Shown here: piece after piece, positions 48,266 to 59,454 of the stretch
How the letters are laid out: each line of letters opens with the position of its first letter
How positions within the stretch are numbered: the first letter of the stretch is position 1
Source: Lantana camara
Lineage: Eukaryota; Streptophyta; Magnoliopsida; Lamiales; Verbenaceae
Direction: 5' to 3'
Length of the DNA stretch: 64,000 nt
Assembly: GCA_037501455.1 (NCBI GenBank)
Contig: CM074858.1
Location: forward strand, 97,622,001 to 97,686,000
Position numbers and translations under genes: made by a program
Notes under the pieces: model-generated
What the model was told of the DNA's origin: nothing
The model's input: only the letters and a program-made list of their open reading frames with translations
Database searches by the model: none

Positions 48266-49567
48266 GATTGCATTCTGTTTTTGGGAGATCTTCTGGGTTG
48301 GATTGGAGATTACTCAGCAATTGGAATATTTCCCCCATTTTGAATTTCATGATCTTTCTTAGCATGATCATGATCAACCTGTGTCTCCAAATTATTCTAA
48401 TTATCTAACTTAACTGCATCAGGAAGATTTACAATAGGTTTTGGATCTAAATTTATCAAGTCATCACCACCTGGAGACTCCAAAATACTTATTGACATGT
48501 TCAATGGTTTCATCCCCTAAGAAGACTACAACTCAATTTTTGACAAGTCTCTTTTCAACAGGATCAAAAACTTGTAACCAGATTTATCCTAACCATACCT
48601 AAGAAATATACATTCTTTCACTTTAGTGTCTAACTTAGACCTCTCATCCTTAGGTACATGCACAGAAACTTTACAACCAAACACATGTAAATGATCATAA
48701 GAGACATTCTTTCCATACCATACCTATTAGGAACATCAATCTACAGTCCAACAGAAGGAGACAAATTAATTATATAGGCAACAGTAAGTAAATCCTCACC
48801 TAAAAAGCTTTAGATAGCTTTTCCTCTGAAAGCAAACATCTTACCCTTTCCACTAGGGTCCTATTCATCCTTTCTGCCAAGCCATTTAATTGAGGTGTCT
48901 TAGGAGCGTCTTTTGATGCCGATGCCATGTTTTTTTCTACAATAAGATTAAAATGGACCACAATACTCGCCACCATTTTTAGTACGAATACAGTTCAATT
49001 TCTTACCAGTTTCTTTCTCAACTGATGCCTGGAAAACTTTAAAGACATCAAATACCTAATCTTTGATTTTTAAAATATAAACTCAAACCTTTCTTGAACA
49101 ATCATCAATAAAAGTGACCAAAAAAAGTGCACCACAATGAGTTCATAGCTTCATTAGTCCACCGAACATCTGAGTGTACCATTTTAAGCAACTCAGTTTT
49201 TCTTGAAGGGGGATGACTCCTGAATGAAACCCATTTCTGTTTCCCAGCCAAACAGTGAACACACCTTTTCAATTTTGTACCTTTCAGTCTTGACAATAAA
49301 TTCTTCTTGCCCAAACAATAGAGTCTTTTTTCACTGATGTGAATAAGCCTCTTATGCCATAACTCTGACAACTTGTCATTCTCCTACTATATTAATCAAG
49401 TTCACACAAACATAAGTCTTCATCTTATATAAATTATGGAATTTAACACCACGAGCCATAATTAGGTTCCCTTTTTTGAGTTTCCACTGACCATTACCAA
49501 AACAATTACAATAACCATCATCATCGAGCATCCAGCTGAAATTAGGTCCAAACGAACATTAGGCGCA
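48266..49567 (-). pseudogene. Minus-strand copia: GAG-pre-integrase, integrase and linker
   Basis: Reading leftwards from 49567: GNGQWKLKKGNLIMARG (near 49480), then ELWHKRLIHISEKRL and CVHCLAGKQKW (49371-49250), the GAG-pre-integrase HHCC block, and MVHSDVRW with the first integrase Asp. Integrase continues in shifting frames (ETGKKLNCIRTKNGGEY near 49010, second Asp position replaced by N; LNGLAERMNRT near 48890 with Glu). A linker to RT follows to 48266. The 5' end is cut at 49567 by the plus-strand copia LTR; gag and the rest must lie beyond that insertion. Confidence 0.82.
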
Positions 49568-49713
49568 TGCCTAACTATTTAGAATAGTTCCCTTAAAGCC
49601 GACTTTGTATAGTCCGTATTAATTATTTCCCTGTAAAAGCACAATCAATCTTTAAATAATAGACAAACTGATTTATATCAGAGGTAAACACTCCTTTATA
49701 TGTGCTCTTGTAT

Positions 49714-50975
49714 CACTACAAGAAATCCTGCAAATTCCGACGGAAAATTCCGAGGGAATTCCGACGGAAATAGTAAATTCCGACGGAATTCCGAGGGAAT
49801 TCCGACAGGCCACATGCCGTAGGAAAACCCTCCCTCGGAATTCAAAACCGACGGAATTCCGAGGGAAAAAAATCATAAAAAAAAAATTAAATTTAAAAAA
49901 TTCAGACGGAATTCCGAGGGAAATTCCGTCGGAATTTGCTTTAAAAAAAATTTTAATTAATTATTTCCGATGGAATTTCCCTCGGAATTCCGTCGGAATT
50001 TACTGGAAAAAAAAATTTTAATTAATTATTTCCGACGGAATTTCCCTCGGAATTCCGTCGGAATTTACTGGAAAAAAAAATTTTAATTAATTATTTCCGA
50101 CGGAATTTCCCTCGGAATTCCGTCGGAATTTACTGGAAAAATAAAAACTTAATGCGCCCCTGGGGATTTGAACACCCGACGTTGTGGTAGTAAGACCTTA
50201 TGGAAACCAAGGTAAACCAGTTGAGCTAGATCAATTCATTGATTTAGTTTGATACAAATATTTATATATCATTTGAAATAATAAAATCATAAATTTTGTA
50301 GACTATATTTAAAATTGAGTTCTAAGAAAATATTAATTATAACTACAAATATTATAATACGTCATAAGAATTCAATTTAAGCATAGATAAAACCGACGGA
50401 ATTCCGACGGAAATCCCGTCGGAATTATTTAATATTATTTTTAATTTTTATTTTTAAAAAATCCGACGGAATTCCGACGGAAAGTTCCGTCGGAATTATT
50501 TAATATTATTTTTAATTTTTATTTTTAAAAAATCCGACGGAATTCCGACGGAAAGTTCCGTCGGAATTATTTAATATTATTTTTAATTTTTATTTTTAAA
50601 AAATCCGACGGAATTCCAACGGAAAGCTCCGTCGGAATTATTTAATATTATTTTTAATTTTTATTTTTAAAAAATCCGACGGAATTCCGACGGAATGCCC
50701 GTCGGAATTATTTAATTTCTATTTTTATAATTTATATTTAAAAAACCGACGGGAATCCCATCGGAATTCCGTCGGAATTATTTAATATTATTTTTAAATT
50801 TTTTTTAAAAAAAATCCGATGGAATTCCGACGGAATTTCCGTCGGATTTATTTAATTTTTATTTTTAAAAAAAAAAAACAAATTCCGTCGGAATCCCGTC
50901 GGAATTCCCTCGGGAATTCCGACGGCCTGTTTCCCTCGGAATTTTCCGTCGGATTTCGGCGAATTTCTTGTAGTG
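49714..50975 (+). mobile_element. Non-autonomous CACTA-type element, 1262 bp, in the copia LTR
   Basis: It begins CACTACAAGAAATC and ends GAATTTCTTGTAGTG (inverted ends), flanked by a 3-bp target duplication TAT (49711-49713 and 50976-50978). No transposase is encoded. The interior is a dense array of CCGACGG/CCGTCGG inverted motifs: a 65-bp unit three times (markers at 50001, 50066, 50131) and a 71-bp unit four times (50463, 50534, 50605, 50676). A tRNA-like segment separates the two arrays. The ends differ from those of the large CACTA at 16415, so another family would have mobilised it. Confidence 0.93.
50155..50236 (-). other. tRNA-like sequence (pseudo-tRNA) inside the CACTA-type element
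   Basis: On the minus strand an A-box-like TAGCTCAACTGG (50228-50217) is followed by a B-box-like GTTCAAATCC (50173-50164), the internal promoter elements of tRNA genes, at about the right spacing. The acceptor-stem arms do not pair, so it is not a working tRNA. It may be a tRNA-derived SINE remnant or a captured tRNA. Confidence 0.55.
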
Positions 50976-52840
50976 TATGTTTTGGTTGTTTACTTTTATG
51001 TGCACATGTATTAGAAGTCCCTTAACCCATCAAGCTTTTAAGACTTAGTCGTTCAGAGTAATGATTCATGAAACAAGCCCTAATTTAAGACGGATTAGAA
51101 ATTACTCCTAGTCGATGAGCTCAATGAACAGTGGGAGTGTCAACTAAGCTGACTTGAGACTTGCTTGTGGGATTGCATCCTTCAAAAGGAATCATCCTGT
51201 TTCATATGGTGTAAAGTGCATAGTTGATGCGTACGCGATACACAAGGTTGCTCGCTATTTAGAACGAGTACACTGAGGTGTCTCACGTGAGAAGATTCCT
51301 AAATAGGAAAGGAAGTAACTACTGTAAAACATGGAGACTTCCAGATTATAAAATACCTCACAAGCCAATGATGTGATTCATTAATCCTTAGACTTGAGAT
51401 TTCATCAATGTATAGTGTGACTTTACTAAGTAATCTTAAACATGGGTCTAGAAGGGTATCACCTGAGACACCTGAATTCTGACATATTTTGAGGTTGATA
51501 AAGTGACACATGGAAACATATGAGAATCTATAAAGGACCTACAATTGCTTATGGAAAGAAGATCTCTTATTGCATAAGTTGTTCATAGTCCATTTCGGAG
51601 TCCTTGACTAAGAAGTGTATCGAGATCAAGAAAAGAATTTCTTGGATCGAGATCAAATTGATATAAAACTAACTTTACTTTAAGATTAATATTATTAGGG
51701 TTCTAATTTTTCTCGTAACCTAGATATTAATCAAGAGATAGGACGGTAGGAGGATCGTATTTCACGAGTTGTCATTGACTGAAAAGTTCTTTCGATTTAT
51801 TCATTCTTCGATTAGGGGTCAAACACCTGTTGTTAGACTATGGTTTTATAATCTGTGAACTAATTAATTAATAAGGGTATTAATTAATTAGGTTCACTAC
51901 TAATACCGTGTCATGAGGGTATAGGCTTGTTCGATTAATTAAATTAATTGAACCGACTAATTATAGCCTTTGGGGTCGACACGTGTGGCATGTGCCACAC
52001 TTGTGAATTATTTCGATTAATTAAATTGGTTTAATTAATTATGGGCTTTAATTAATTAGAGATTAGTTATTAAGCAAATCCAAAATTAAAAGCCCAATAA
52101 ATAATTCATTATTAATTTGGAATATTAGTTTATTTATTTATGAAATAAATAAATAAATAAAAGATAATATCCAAAAGTTATTAGGATAAGATATTGATTA
52201 GTTTACTTATTTATGAAATAAATAAAAAATAATAGCTTGATTATTTATTTATAAACTAAACAAATAAAAGGATAATATCTCAAAGTTGTTGGGATAAGTT
52301 TCTTGAAAAGATATTAATTAAAATATATTTTTTAATTAATTATCTTAGATGAGTTATCTGATATGACGTAAAACAACAAGCCTGAATTCTAGAATTGATT
52401 TCTTATTTCATCAGTTTGTTGCTTGAGAATATAAAAATGAATTAGAATTTTATTATTCCTTAGACCGATATTCTTGAAGTGTCATCTTCTATATTTCAAA
52501 GAAAAAGAAAAAGAATAGAGTTCTTGAGAAAAACCCTAGCCTTACACAAATCAAAGCACTAGCATCCTCCCTAATTTGATCATGACCGAAGTTGGTGTAG
52601 ATACATTCTAGAGGACTTCTATGTTGGAGTCTTGAAGAAGAAGAAAGAGCCATTTAAGGGGCGTGGGTTCAATACCGCTTGAAGGACGTTCAATATGCTG
52701 TTTGAATGTCTTAAGAAAGACAAATTCATAGTAAGTTGTTGGAAACCCCTTTCGTTTTAGATTAAAAATTAAAAGCTATCGGTCCTTTTGTCGAAAAAAA
52801 TTTATTTTTTCGCTGCTTTTGATTCGTGTTTTCCAACAAG

Positions 52841-52854
52841 TGGTATTAGAGTCA
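52841..52854 (+). other. Primer-binding site of the plus-strand copia
   Basis: TGGTATTAGAGTCA begins two bases after the LTR end. It is a mutated form of the copia site TGGTATCAGAGC. Confidence 0.75.
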
Positions 52855-54806
52855 CACTTGCAATGTTTATTCTAAAACGTTTTACTTAATTGAATTTTAT
52901 GAAAATTCTTGAATTACGATGATAGTTAGTATTTTGGAATTCGTTTTAGAAATCCTAACTTCTAAATCTTAATGTTTTCTTGAAGAACTATATTGTTAGA
53001 AACTTGTTTATATAAATAGTTTTAAATCTAGTTTAGAAAAATCGAAATTTAATTCTCGAATTTTGATAATCTGGAAATTCACGCTTGACGACCGCGACGA
53101 TTCTTATGAATTTGTTCGCGGCCGCTAATGCTCTTCGCGGCTGCGATTGATTCTTTTGAATTTTGGTCACGGCCGCTAACAAGTACCAAAGCATAAAATT
53201 TTTTGTAAAATGCATTTTTTAACTGATCCAATTTTATCCCAATTTTAAAATGTAATTTTAATTAAAATAATTTATTTTTGAAATAAAAATTATATTTGTG
53301 ATATTTGGGAATTAAAAGTAGATTAATTTTTCAAGAAAAATAATAATATTATTTTTGAAATAATATTTGATTAAATTATTAATTTTGAATTAATTAGAAT
53401 TTTATCAAAATAGCTTTAAATTGGGATTTAGATGAATTCTTGAATAAAAAACGAAATTTTTTTAATTTAATTGGTAAATTTAAATTCTTGCACAGTGTGT
53501 AGATGATCATAGGTTTATAGTCTTGTGTATGTTTTAAATTTATGTACATGAATGGTTTTTCCAATTTGGGTCTGGGAGCCCGTATTTGCATTTTTTTCTA
53601 TTGGGGTTGGGGCCCCGCTTATGTGCTCATCTTACTTGCTTTATTATGTGGCTTTCATTATTACTGTTTTTGGGCCTGGGTATACCCTGTGTACTTGTCT
53701 AAGGCCAATATGAAAATTGAGCCTTATTGTTTTATGTTTATTTTTCTTATTAATGTAATTTGAGAGTAGAACTTAGGTGGTGAGGTTTTGTTTTTATTTT
53801 GGAGACAAATATCCATGGAGTAAGATGGATCCATGAAGATAGGAGTACGATAGCCACAAGTGAATACACTTCAAAATCTTAAATAAGGGTAATTAGAATG
53901 TAATGGAATACGCTTCATTAAATTTTTATTCCTTTATGTGAAATAACTATTCTGTGTGGCATGTATGTTTAAGACTAGTAATTATGGAGTGACTCTCATA
54001 ACTACGCTTAAGATAGGAAACCCATGATCATCTCATGTTAATATCATGCTAGGACACATTATCTGTTAAGTGCTTGTATGATGCATTTTATGTGAAATTG
54101 CAATAATCAAAACTAATAAAATGGATAATTTTATATGTAGGTGAGGTCAATCCGGACAACTCTCCGGTATTCGAAAAATCCGACAAAATATTAAACAATT
54201 CTAAAAAATAGGAAATTTATGTAAGGTGAGAACTTTAATAAAATTCCAAGCATTCCGTCAATAGGATTTAAGTTTAATAAGTTGTTGTCTCATGAGTCGT
54301 GGGGTAACTTATTAGTTCTTAGTTTCCTGATCAATCACTTTAAAAGTAAATGATATTTCATGATTATTTTGGGAGTGCGATGTTTCATGAGTCTTGGGTC
54401 GTGTGAACTAAGTTTAATCATGATCTTATGATTTATGGGTCCGGCTTAATGCCTAAGTAGATATGGATGTTGCACGAGTCGTGGGTCCATGATCGAAAGA
54501 TAGGTGATGCAAAATTATTATTGAAAATTCTATCGAGATGGAATTGGCAAGTTGTACCTGCCTTAAGGTTTTATTTTTGGATGTCTCACGAGTCATGGGT
54601 TCAAGGATAAAATGCTTGGGATCTCATTATCCATTGGGAAAACAAGTTTCCTATAAGATTGTTGGGATTAATAGATATTATAAAAACAGTGGGAGCAACA
54701 TATGATAAAAGACCTAATCTTACGTATAACGTTATTAGTCAGCATGCTCATGTTTTCTCTGTCTTCATTAAGGTTGTAGTTTTTTGTCTTTCTCTGTAAA
54801 TGTGAA
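52855..54806 (+). other. Long non-coding leader of the plus-strand copia
   Basis: Nearly 2 kb lies between primer site and gag with no conserved protein. It includes a GC-rich patch with CGCGGCCGCTAA and CACGGCCGCTAAC (53098-53180) in AT-rich DNA, and four copies of a C-A-[CT]-GAGTC-[GAT]-TGGG motif (54287-54303, 54381-54400, 54470-54488, 54582-54600). Confidence 0.6.
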
Positions 54807-55555
54807 ATGACAACTAAAAACCCTTTCGTATCAATCCTCGAATCAAACAAGTTGACCGGTCTAAATTACTTTGATTAGCTTAGGAATCTAAAATCATTCT
54901 TGATTCCCAAAAGAGAAAGTATGTTCTCTTGGACCCGAAGCTGGTTCCTAAAGCGGAAACTCCGACTCGGGCTGAAAGAGAAGCAATTGCGACATAGAAG
55001 GATGATAATCTTCAGGCCCGTTGTCTTATTCTTATTAACATGTAAAGATAACATAAACAATGCAAAATGCCTAGGAGATTTACGAGCATTTAGAGCAACT
55101 CTACTGCCCTCATGAACATGTTACAAGGTATAACACTTCAAAGGAACTGTTCCATTTGAGAATGAAGGAAGGTGCTAGTGTCCGCTAAATATGGACCAAA
55201 GTTTCTTAGCCTCATTGAGAAACTTACAGCCATCAACATGCCACTGAGATAGGAGCTTTCAGTGGATTTGCTGCTGGCTTTGCTTCCATTAGCATTTAAT
55301 CACTTCGTGCTCAACTTCAATATGAATCAATCAAATGCTACTGCAGCGGAGCTGATTAGCCAGTTCGTTACTACTGAGGGCATACTCAATAAGGATCAGA
55401 AGGCTTTGATGGTTATGGCCCCCTCTTCTTCAAAGTCCAACAAGGGAAAGGGAAAAAAGTTCCCCAAGAAGAAGAAATCCCTTAAACCCTCTGGAGGGGT
55501 TAAGAATGGAAAGACCCAAAAAAAGAAGAAAAATCAGAGAGATGATGTGTGCTTT
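54807..55555 (+). pseudogene. Plus-strand copia gag, cut by the Tekay-like element
   Basis: It starts at the ATG at 54807 (MTTKNPFVSILESNKLTGLN) with the family pattern SIL...KLTG.NY..W.RNL. The Trp after Y is a TAG stop, and the next block is in another frame (VLLDPKLVPKAETPTRAERE near 54920). Degenerate middle parts follow, then the Lys-rich stretch before the zinc knuckle (SSSKSNKGKGKKFPKKKKS, 55431-55487). The frame is cut at 55555, right where the knuckle would begin (DDVCF), by the TG end of the gypsy LTR. The remainder must lie beyond about 66.4 kb. Confidence 0.8.
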
Positions 55556-57616
55556 TGTAGCACCCGAGCGTAAGGTACCACATCCCCCGCACCGAGACCC
55601 GACCCGTATATGAAATGGAAGTCCATACACGTGCCGAATCCACGGCGAACGGGGACACAACACACACGCTATGCTAGGCGGGACTAACCCTTGAACCAAT
55701 CAGTGCAAGAATCTTAAAATCAGAGTTAAAGAAAAATTCGCGGAAGCAAGAATTACATAGCAAGTATACAATGAGCTAACAAGCTCCAAAAATAGATATA
55801 CAAGAGCAGTCAAATATGCAACGGCACTCACGGCCTACAAAATCATAACGCTCCAATATATACTAGAATCAAATACAAAAGTAGCAACAAGGGTATGAAT
55901 ATGAGACTGAAAGAAGTACTTAAACATAAATGCAAGACCCAGACGACCTGTATTCCCGCCTAGCACTCCTATACCTGCACAAAACAGCTGAAAACAACCG
56001 GGTTCAGTCTAAAAGAGACTGGTGGGTATAAAAACGGGGCATAAGATATATAATATCGCGTAATTTAAACAAATACATGCAAGCCCTAATCCCGTGTGAA
56101 GTTTGAAAGGAATTTACCAAGTGGTTAAAACAATGAAGACATCAACGGGATTACGACGTTCATATTCATTCATAATTATTCATAAGGGTTTAAGCTCGGC
56201 GAGTGAGCGTGCACAATCTCCAACCTTCTCCTCGTGTAATCATATCATAATTATTGGTTATCACACATATCTTTCGTGCACATATATAAATGATCGTAAT
56301 CATACATATACACCTTCTTCCTCCGGGTTGGTGGTGGGTTTGCAAGGCCCGACCACCTCCGTCTTTGACCAAAAGGGGTTACATGACTCCCCAGATGGCA
56401 CTCAGCTCCCTTTCCCCGCCAATCTCCTGACGAGGTCCGGTACCGCTGTCTAGTAGTGGGACTAGTATATGGGATCCCCGTCAGCCCTTGCTTCCTCGGT
56501 TAGCCACATACACTAAGTCCCGGGGCCCGTTCTGTAACTAGTGATAAACGTGTCTCGCCAAAACATAAGGTAGGGTTTCATAATTAAGAGGGGTCATACG
56601 TTTGAAATCATTTACCCAAAAAGGACTCGATTTATATAAATATATTATTTTGGCTTAAAACTTTGCACATAAGGGATTTATAAGGTTGTTTTAACTAATA
56701 GAAGAAAAACCCACCTTTACCAAAGCAAAATAAAGGCACAAGCGTCTCAATGCTCGTCCACGTCTCTGACCAAACCCGAATCTGTGCAAAAGAAAAGGTA
56801 TGAGACTCAATGACCACACATGACGCTCGGCAATGACGTGCATATGACATGAATGCATAAATGATCATGTTATATCATAAAAATGTTCATGTGCACGATT
56901 AATAAATTTAAAACATATAATCATTCATTCGTTCATATATTTCATTCAATTTCATAAACTCATAAATTCGTAATTCATAATTCATATCAATTAATCTAAC
57001 ATTCAATTAATAACCATATCACATATAACATTCATATTCACATCTAGGAATAAAATAAATAAAACGTTCAATCAATAGTCGATAATTAAATACGCGAAAT
57101 AGAAATCAATTAATTTCAATAATTGAATTAAATTAAATAATATTCAAAATATATAATAATTATATACATATATTTAATGTAATATATATATATAATATAC
57201 TAAATATATAATATATATATATAAACACACTCACGTACACACACACACAACATGCATGCATATATATTACATATATTACATGCATAATTATATATATATA
57301 TATACTATATATAATATACATATTATATACTACATATATTATATACATGCATGCAACACATGCACGTACACCCCCACACACACAAACATGCATGCATATA
57401 TATTATATATGTTACATGCATAAACGTATATATACTATATATTATACACAATATGCATTCAATTACAACACAAAACCACACACACACACAAGTCATGCAT
57501 GCACAACAATACACACACACACTCATGCACAAGAAGAACAGCAAAGCCGCAGCAGAACAGCAGCAACAGACAATAAGCAGGGAAGAAGAATACGCAGGGA
57601 TGGTTCAAGAAAAACG

Positions 57617-57742
57617 GGGTGACACCCCCGTGTCACCCTCCAAAGCTAGACCGAGACACGCCCGTGTCTCGGTACAGAATTCTCAGACCGGTTTGCACCC
57701 CCGTGCCTCGCCGGAAAGGCAGCAAACGACACCCCCGTGTCG
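57617..57742. repeat. Hairpin array C (CAC-N-CCCGTG core)
   Basis: Four perfect inverted repeats with different arms around a nearly constant core: GGGTGACAC-CCCC-GTGTCACCC (57617-57638), ACCGAGACACG-CC-CGTGTCTCGGT (57650-57673), GCAC-CCCC-GTGC (57695-57706), CGACAC-CCCC-GTGTCG (57727-57742). Confidence 0.85.
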
Positions 57743-58971
57743 CGAGCAGCAGCAGCCCCTGTTTAACAAAACTGACGCAGAAACAGGGTAGCTAAAACGT
57801 AGGAAAACGAGGCAACAAAGGAGGCTAAACAAGGTACAAATTGCTGCAAGGAAACTCAGTTAATCCCACACCAAATAGCCATGAAAGATGACAGCAAAAG
57901 AAGAAAGAAAGGACAGCAGTTTGACAGCAACTCTCACGCCAAAAACAGGGCAAAGTTGCGGGAAAAACAGGGCAAGCTAGCTCCCAACTCATGCGACTCA
58001 CATCAGGTCCAAAAGGTCATCAAATACGAAGTAAAATAACATGAAACCAACGCAAGATTCAGTCCCAATCAAACTCACACAAGAAGGAAGCCATACGTGA
58101 TGAACATGTGAGATTTTCTCAAAATTTCATAAGTGATATCTTATATATATCTCAACAAACATGAAATCAAAGATCATAAATGTTATGAGGGAGTCAAAAC
58201 AATTAATATCAGTCTTGGAATCGATCAAAACCGTTAAGAAATGAAGAAGATCAAGATTTTGTACAAAAGCTCCAATTTTCGGTAAAATGGCCAGAAATGG
58301 ATGAAACCATGCTCAATCTTGTGAATGAAAGGATGAAAATACTCAGAATTAATCATATAATTCAATCCCTAACTTACCTTGATGATTGGTTGAAGTTTGG
58401 AGAAGATTTGAGCTCCAAAATCTCCAAAGGAAGTAGGGTTACGGGACTGGAGAGAGAGGCAGAAGCTTTGGCTGAGTTTTGGGGTTTGTGTGATGATAAT
58501 CTCGGTCAAGGCTGAGTATATCATGATAGAGGGTTGAGTTAGGGTTTCAAAGGATCAAACCATGGTTAATTTGGTTATGGTTTGGGTGAGATATGGCTGA
58601 ATTAGTGTAACAAGGTCGAGTTGGTCTCCGTTTCGTTTTTCGGTTGGATTTCGGAGTTTCAAATGAATTAGGAAAATTATAAGGCTAAGTTTACTAAACT
58701 CGAATTTTCGTTACGAGTTCAGCGGAGTTGACGGAACTCGAATCCGAGTTCCCGAGCTCAAGATATTAAATTCGGAACCGAGGGTACGCTAAGTGCTCGT
58801 TAGCTCCCGTTTTGGTTCCTCAATTAAAATTAAATTCGTTAACAAAGCAAATGAATTCAAAAACATAAATTGAGCATAAAATCATGTCCATAACACATAT
58901 ACGTACAACATATTACAAATTTGCGGCAATTTGATATCATATCATATAAGAACGGAGCACAAAATGAACAA

Positions 58972-59155
58972 CATGCATATTTTATGAAATTCATGCAAAA
59001 TTTATAAACTCCATGCACATATAAAATTCCCATGCAAATGAATATGATTTCATGCAAAAATTATATTAATTTGCATGCATAATTAGAATCTTCATGCATA
59101 AATATTACTTTGCATGCATGCATATAATCCCATGCAATAATATAAAATTCATGCA
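58972..59155. promoter_or_regulatory. Phased array of ten CATGCA (RY) motifs in the Tekay-like LTR
   Basis: CATGCA starts at 58972, 58992, 59012, 59031, 59051, 59074, 59093, 59113, 59131 and 59150 (plus an overlapping one at 59117), with intervals of 18-23 bp. RY motifs are bound by B3-domain factors of plants. The array lies about 300-480 bp inside the U3 end. Confidence 0.75.
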
Positions 59156-59454
59156 TATAATATTTCACGTAGGATATATATAAATAATTAGTTAATTAAA
59201 ACATGATTAATTAGTAAAACATATAATTAGTATAATCATTAAATTAATAATAATAATAATTAAACATATATAAATATATCTACGAGACATATATATATAA
59301 GATTAATAATATTAAAATAAAATTATATAATATAATATAATAAAATAATAACAATAATTATAAAATTAAATATAAAGCACGTAAAACAATTAATTCGCGC
59401 AATTAGGTAAACACATACGTTCTACCTTTACGTCCGAAAAGTCGGGGCGTTACA

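Larger units (their letters stand above)
49568..52838 (+). repeat. 5' LTR of the plus-strand copia, interrupted by a CACTA-type element
   Basis: Without the insert at 49714-50978 the LTR is about 2.0 kb, the size of the solo LTR at 46253-48265, to which it is related throughout. Shared blocks include the CCCTTAAAGC region near the start, GTGGGAGTGTC, CTAAATAGGAAAGGAAGT and AACCTTT/AAAGTTCTT..CGATTTATT. It starts TGCCTAACTATTT and ends GTTTTCCAACA. The primer-binding site follows at 52841. This LTR interrupts the minus-strand copia. Confidence 0.82.
55556..59454 (-). repeat. 3' LTR of the Tekay-like element, 3899 bp
   Basis: The 5' (U3) end is at 59454. Notable contents: a phased CATGCA array (58972-59155), hairpin array C (57617-57742), CA and TA microsatellites (57170-57540), and a segment (56100-56460) related to the gypsy LTR at 42.5-43.7 kb in opposite orientation. 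The 116-codon open frame at 56103-56453 and the His/Thr/Gln-rich frames near 57350-57790 are consequences of repeat composition. Confidence 0.92.

Noticed and set aside
50155..50236. Functional tRNA gene
   Set aside because: Internal box sequences are present, but the acceptor stem does not pair.
49714..50975. CRISPR-like or satellite array
   Set aside because: Inverted CACTA ends with a TAT target duplication show a transposon; spacers are not unique sequences.
56103..56453. 116-codon open frame, repeated exactly at 63082-63432
   Set aside because: Both copies lie inside the duplicated LTR of one element, the composition is unlike a protein gene, and identity is explained by LTR copying.
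57170..57340. TA-rich tract as an origin, centromere or matrix element
   Set aside because: It is a TA/CA microsatellite inside an LTR; nothing else supports those roles.
57347..57791. Overlapping 91- and 146-codon frames rich in His, Thr and Gln
   Set aside because: They result from CA and CATGCA repeats and the hairpin array in the LTR.
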